This document shows, piece by piece, positions 59,684-64,000 of a stretch of DNA of 64,000 bases. A program made the position numbers and the translations under genes. The stretch is from Lepas anatifera (Eukaryota; Arthropoda; Thecostraca; Lepadidae): positions 124,001 to 188,000 of the forward strand of contig JAOTON010000200.1 of NCBI GenBank assembly GCA_034440635.1, given 5' to 3'. The notes beneath the pieces are model-generated. The model ran no database searches, was not told the origin of the DNA, and saw only the letters and a program-made list of their open reading frames with translations. Every line of letters begins with the position of its first letter. Within the stretch, counting starts at the first letter, position 1.

Positions 59684-60340
59684 TCATGGTCCTTTTTCAG
59701 AGAAGGACCAGGACCGAGTGACAAATCCGTGCCAGGCAACTGGATACATGAGTCGGTTGGGCCGTTTCCGTGGACGGTACGGTACTGAGGCTGCCCAGGT
59801 ATCCTTGCTTATTGGAGCATTCCTAGTTATTCTTGGTGGAGTGCGAATATCAAAACAATCCAACACATAGCACGATGCAATAAGACCGTTAAACAACTTG
59901 CGTAAACTTATCGCGCATATAGCCTACAGCGGTCTGGCATAATATAACAACAGAACCTGATCATAACCAAAAGGACTACAGTGCAGTTTTGCGTGGTCAG
60001 CCATCCACATCAGAAGCTTATGTTGGATTCTCTCAGCCCGCATAAGATGACACTCGGCGGCACCGGGCTAAATCGTCGAACAGTGCTCAAGAATCGGTCT
60101 AACATTTACGTTAAAGCGGCAATTGTAATCCGCTTGTTCAGTTTGTAGCGAGAGCCGGCCGACTGAAACGTTCTGATGGGCAACCGAGAGCCCTATTGTC
60201 TTCAGATACTGTGGAACTGATGTGGTCTGAGAATGTAAGCCTTTGTGGAAGGTCAAGAAGGACTTCCAAATCTCTGATGTCGTCGACTTGTTCTAAAATT
60301 GCTCTGTGGATATTGATAATGAGGGAGCCTATAACCTCCG
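59684..60340 (-). pseudogene. Decayed Jockey/CR1-like reverse transcriptase fragment
   Basis: On the minus strand three broken frames in order match the thumb and C-terminal part of non-LTR reverse transcriptases: DDIRDLEVLLDLPQRLTFSD, NVRPILEHCSTI, ERIQHKLLMWMADH and KLFNGLIASCYVLDCFDIRT followed by PPRITRN. The usual family patterns are DLGVxLDxxLTFxxHI, VRPxLEYxSxxW, ERVQxKFLRW and KLLNGxID. The Trp after STI has become TAG. Frame changes separate the blocks. It belongs to a different family from the intact LINE at 19-26 kb, since there is no RNase H and the motifs are Jockey/CR1-like. The upstream catalytic core is not recognisable. It is a dead, 5'-truncated or eroded copy. Confidence 0.75.
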
Positions 60341-61427
60341 GCGGGCGCCTGTATTGGGCCGCTTTCGTACTCGCCTGTGCTGAATAAAGCCCATTAAAAT
60401 TCATCCCACCAATGAGATATTTGTAGGTATTTGTATATTTGTATGCTGAAAAAGAGCGGTCAGATTAGCTCATAAGAGTTCCTACTATCTTATACCAAAT
60501 CCGTTCCTTACTTCTCCCGCAGCAAGATGGGCTCAGGCTTCTAATTACAAAAATACTGTGGCGGCTTCTCATCCGAGATCTTTAGAAACCTATTACATTC
60601 AAGATGAGCCCATTTACAGTAATACTAAGTTTTGCTGCAATGCACATACATCAAAGGCTTTTCAGTACCATTTGACCGAGCACAAGCATCCATTGAAACG
60701 AAAAAGCCCCCGTGATTAAAGCAAGGACCGCACGACTTTGGCATTTTTGAGAGCTTATCGATGCTCCGACAGTTTAAAATAAGAGATTATGACTGGCCAG
60801 GCTCACTTCAGAGCCTCGGCCGATCAGATCCAGCAGGATACACGGGATAAGTGGGTGTATTGTGTTCGGAGTATCACCAGGAATGCGGGCCAGCCACTCC
60901 GAGCCAACCGCTGGAGTCGAAAGGTCGAACCGAGCGCGCGCGGCGACGGCTCAGAGCTAAAACCGGCAGCCACAGCGCCCGACTCGCAGTGTGGCCACTA
61001 GTCGCCGAGACCGTCAATCACCGCACAAAAAGGCACTTCTGGCCCCAACCAGTCGTGATACTTGCACCGCAAATCACATCTCGGGGAAAGCCTCAAACTA
61101 AGCGTTGTGGGAGAAATGCGGGGCACGACAGAGCTGTGACAGCTCAGTGCTTTGACGCGTGAGCAGCTTCACACGTGGTTTCACGTGCGCTTTGGTTAAA
61201 TACATGGCACCAGCCCAATATTGAAACGTTTAAACACTCAGTACCTCTCCAGGAAGTCTCGACAGTGCACAAATAACGCAGCTCAACATTATTTTCATTG
61301 GCAGTGATAACATCGAAGGCGGCTACGACGAGAGAGCTGGCGGAGGGTGGCGTCTGGCACTCGACTCCAGGTGTCCGCCCCGCCCGGCACCTGTGGCCCA
61401 CATGGGACCGGAACTAACATCTTCCAG
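60341..61427. other. Stretch without recognisable gene
   Basis: Unique DNA upstream of the dead reverse transcriptase. No catalytic YxDD core could be found here. CpG-rich at 60880-61000. Confidence 0.3.
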
Positions 61428-61612
61428 CAGTCAATCAGGGGCGGATCCGGGTGAGGAGGAAGTCCAACCATCCCCCCCCGTCCAGAAAGTGGCCGAATTT
61501 AACCACTTCCAGCCGATTTTTGTTTACAATCTTCTGCTAAAACACTGCTGGTTGCGATTTAACCCTAATCTCCCTCTCATTGGTCTGGTCTAGATCCGCC
61601 TCTACGGCCAAT
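61428..61612. mobile_element. hAT-type MITE, 169 bp plus 8-bp flanks
   Basis: The body at 61436-61604 has ends CAGGGGCGGATC and TAGAGGCGGATC (minus strand), which are inverse repeats with two differences. Flanking 8-bp words cagtcaat (61428-61435) and cggccaat (61605-61612) match at 6 of 8. It shares the GGCGGATC terminus with the MITE at 6440. A C8 run lies inside near 61470. Confidence 0.6.
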
Positions 61613-62969
61613 CACTGTTGATTATCGGGTGGCGCCCCGCATTCCTGACTTTTTGCCGCGCAGTGAAACACCATCACGCGGCACTTTCTAAGCCTGCCAC
61701 GGACGACAGTCATGCTATTCGAAGGCAGCCGACCGGGCATCTCATGTCTTCGTTAGAACGAGGCCCAGGGGCGTAAAAAAGCCGCGCTGATGCATTCTTG
61801 GCTGGAGACAAGGCATGCATATTCTTTCGAGTGGGGAGTTCGGTTTCTACCTCGGTCGGTTACCTACCTGTTATCACTGTTTTCACCGCGCAAAGAATAA
61901 AAGTCTTCAGAGCACACACGATTTGTTAGGGATTTCTCTCTAAATGCGTCAGATCAGTACCATTGGCGTAGAAAATGGGAGAGGGGGACGGGAGAGGGAT
62001 GCATCGTTATGGATGGACGTCTCGTTGGGGGCGCCCGAGCCTCCCTAATCAAACGCCGAAGCTACGTTAGAACATCCAACAAATTTCCGTTCTCATGTTG
62101 AGAGTTTTAAAGTGGCTTGATGCACTTCAGCAGGCCTGTGGGTTGGAAAAATTGGCTTCATATTATGCTACCCTTTTAAAGTTGTAGCTACTGGTATGCT
62201 TTCAACTCTGGGAACCTAATTATTCCATAAAAATCCAGAGCCCTGAAGGCAGGCGTCCCCCCCATTCTTTTGAGACCACCATTCGCTACCCTGCTCCTCT
62301 GGAGAAGCCGCTACCGCTTCTCTGCTATCACTGGGAGAGTCCAAAAAGTAGCGGAGCAGCGGAGTAACGGACTTGAGTAACGGACCTCCCGCTCTGCCCA
62401 GGTGACCATATTGCATTTGCACCCTCTCCCTTTACCAGCGTGGGACTACTTCAATGTTCCAAACGCTTTCCGGAACATCTATTAAGTTCAGTCTTCGCCT
62501 CCCCCTTCTCGGGTCATCGCCACGTGGAAGTCCTCCCAGTGAAAAATCCGTTGTGATTCCTCTGATCGGTGTGACTCGCATTCATAAGGAAGGATTCCTT
62601 CTAGTTCCCTGATCAGTGGGAGGGACGATGGTCGGTGCGGCGTTTGGGAAGACCTTCAAAGGCAGATGAGCACGAGAAAAGAGTATAGAGGGAGTTATTT
62701 CTAACCGGGGCAAAAGAAAATACAGATTAGCCACGCACTCCTCTCTCCCTCCACGGTGTCAAGACAGGAGCTATACTGAAACGTCAGCTAATCATGCTGC
62801 TTACATCAGTCACAACCACATCATCACCTTGAATAATCCGGGATGGATGACGGGGGGATACTTTATCCAACTAGACACCATTTCTCCCACCACACTTTTC
62901 AGCTGTGGCAGCAGTCACCCCAGTGCACGGCCGCGCGGGAATACTCCGTGATGGTAATATCAGACTCAC
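61613..62969. other. Stretch without recognisable gene, possibly intron
   Basis: Lies on the 3' side of the candidate exon at 62970-63075 (minus strand), so it would be intron of that gene. No next exon of the same family was found in it. Confidence 0.3.
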
Positions 62970-63075
62970 CTCATAGAAGTGTTTGATGTTCTTGAGGACG
63001 ATGGAGAGGTTTTTGATGCGCGCTGTGTTGTCTCCGGGACTACGAGTCATACCCCGGTGGGGTATGTCCGGATAG
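62970..63075 (-). CDS. Likely internal exon, Girdin/CCDC88-HOOK-like protein
   Basis: A 106-nt segment is bounded on the minus strand by TTTCTTTGCAG (acceptor) and GAG|GTGAGT (near-consensus donor). After one split-codon base it encodes 35 residues: YPDIPHRGMTRSPGDNT, then ARIKNLSIVLKNIKHFYE. This resembles the N-terminal HOOK domain of Girdin/Daple (CCDC88) and, less closely, Hook proteins, where an R-x-x-NL-x-x-(L/I)-x-x-IK-x-(F/Y)Y-(Q/E) helix precedes a 'E-x-L-x-Q' continuation. HOOK domains link cargo or membranes to microtubule motors or actin. Acceptor phase is 2, donor phase 0. The rest of the gene is not seen: upstream exons would lie to the right, beyond the minisatellite, and downstream exons to the left. 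The family name is from memory of motifs and needs a search. Confidence 0.5.
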
Positions 63076-63472
63076 CTGCAAAGAAACATCAATAGAGGTC
63101 ACAGAATGATCAGTAATTACAACAAGAAAATAAAATGGCCCACATGGTAAAAACACCAATAAGTCGCGCATATACCTACCTGTTCCCTCACAAACATGTC
63201 GCTCTACAACTTATAGTATCATCGTACATGAGGCCGCTATGACTGGAGGGGGCATAACGGTTGTTGCCATTGAAATTCGCTGCCCCGGCTGAATATGTAG
63301 ATCCCGCGGGGGTTCGGGGTCAGGACTCCCTGGATTTTGGGTATCCCATTGCCTTTGCATAGGGCTTGTATTGCCATGCCAGTGTTAACACATCCAAGAA
63401 TCTCCTCCTGGGTCGAGAAGAGATCTCCAGCCTTGGTCACCGCACCTACTTTGCAGGCTCCAACGGAATAGC
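63076..63472. other. Probable intron sequence, no further exon recognised
   Basis: Follows the candidate exon on its 5' side. A 67-codon minus frame (63237-63440) is open but matches no part of the expected protein family and lacks convincing splice edges. Confidence 0.3.
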
Positions 63473-64000
63473 AGGCAGACGCCCCGACACCTGCTCCAGG
63501 TCAGGGCTCGACAGGCAGACGCCCCGACACCTGCTCCAGGTCAGGGTCCGACAGGCAGACGCCCCGACACCTGCTCCAGGTCAGGGCTCGACAGGCAGAC
63601 GCCCCGACATCTGCTCCAGGTCAGGGCTCGACAGGCAGACGCCCGAAACCTGCTCCAGGTCACGGCCCGACAGGCAGACGCCCCGACACCTGCTCCAGGT
63701 CACGGCCCGACAGGCAGACGCCCCGACACCTGCTCCAGGTCAGGGCCCGACAGGCAGACGCCCCGACACCTGCTCCAGGTCAGGGCTCGACAGGCAGACG
63801 CCCCGACACCTGCTCCAGGTCAGGGCCCGACAGGCAGACGCCCTGACACCTGCTCCAGGTCACGGCCCGACAGGCAGACGCCCCGACACCTGCTCCAGGT
63901 CAGGGCCCGACAGGCAGACGCCCCGACACCTGCTCCAGGTCAGGGCTCGAGAGGCAGACGCCCCGACACCTGCTCCAGGTCACGGCCCGACAGGCAGACG
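63473..64000. repeat. Minisatellite, 40-bp unit, 13 copies, runs off the window
   Basis: Units of aggcagacgccccgacacct plus gctccaggtcagggctcgac are repeated head to tail with few substitutions (agggctc / cacggccc / agggccc). One unit has a 1-bp loss (gcccgaaacc). The right end is cut by the window, so the true length is unknown. It would sit in an intron if the exon at 62970 is real. Confidence 0.95.

Noticed and set aside
63473..64000. CRISPR-like regular repeats at the window end
   Set aside because: Units are contiguous 40-bp tandem copies without unique spacers, in a eukaryotic context. It is a minisatellite.

Overview
The window looks like intergenic or intronic nuclear DNA from an invertebrate animal, probably a protostome such as a crustacean or mollusc. 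The evidence is a non-LTR retrotransposon, a tRNA-derived SINE, short hAT-type MITEs, CpG-rich stretches without CpG depletion, one likely spliced exon, and no bacterial-style gene packing. The species cannot be told from the sequence. No complete host gene is recognisable. Most open frames are either products of GC-rich minisatellites, which are open in several frames at once, or chance ORFs.

Layout. 1-6.4 kb: two minisatellites, a SINE with a 16-bp target-site duplication (TSD), and a tRNA-like SINE head. 6.4-6.8 kb: a hAT-type MITE. 11.6-12.5 kb: a 42-bp minisatellite inside one long open frame encoding a 14-residue repeat. 14-15.3 kb: two more minisatellites. 17.1-27.4 kb: one large GC-rich minisatellite split by a nearly complete 6.9-kb I-superfamily LINE on the minus strand, with a 20-bp TSD taken from the repeat itself. 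30.4-31.5 kb: a TTAA-flanked DNA transposon without transposase, carrying many AGGTCA motifs. 34-36.6 kb and 46.4-47.2 kb: further minisatellites. 50.05 kb: a strong hairpin. 51.9-52.3 kb: a 42-bp minisatellite. 52.6-53.0 kb: a foldback element with a 15-bp direct repeat. 53.6 and 61.4 kb: two more hAT-type MITEs. 59.7-60.3 kb: a decayed Jockey/CR1-like reverse transcriptase. 62.97-63.08 kb: a likely coding exon of a Girdin/CCDC88-HOOK-like protein. 63.5 kb to the end: a 40-bp minisatellite running off the window.

The LINE is the centrepiece. ORF1 has three CCHC knuckles. ORF2 has an AP-type endonuclease, reverse transcriptase, RNase H and a C-terminal CCHC-like knuckle. The two ORFs meet in an ATGA stop/start overlap, suggesting termination-reinitiation. 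Each of three reading-frame breaks can be explained by one indel in a poly-C run, and the composite ORF lengths agree with one missing and two extra bases, so the copy may be young or the breaks may be sequencing errors.
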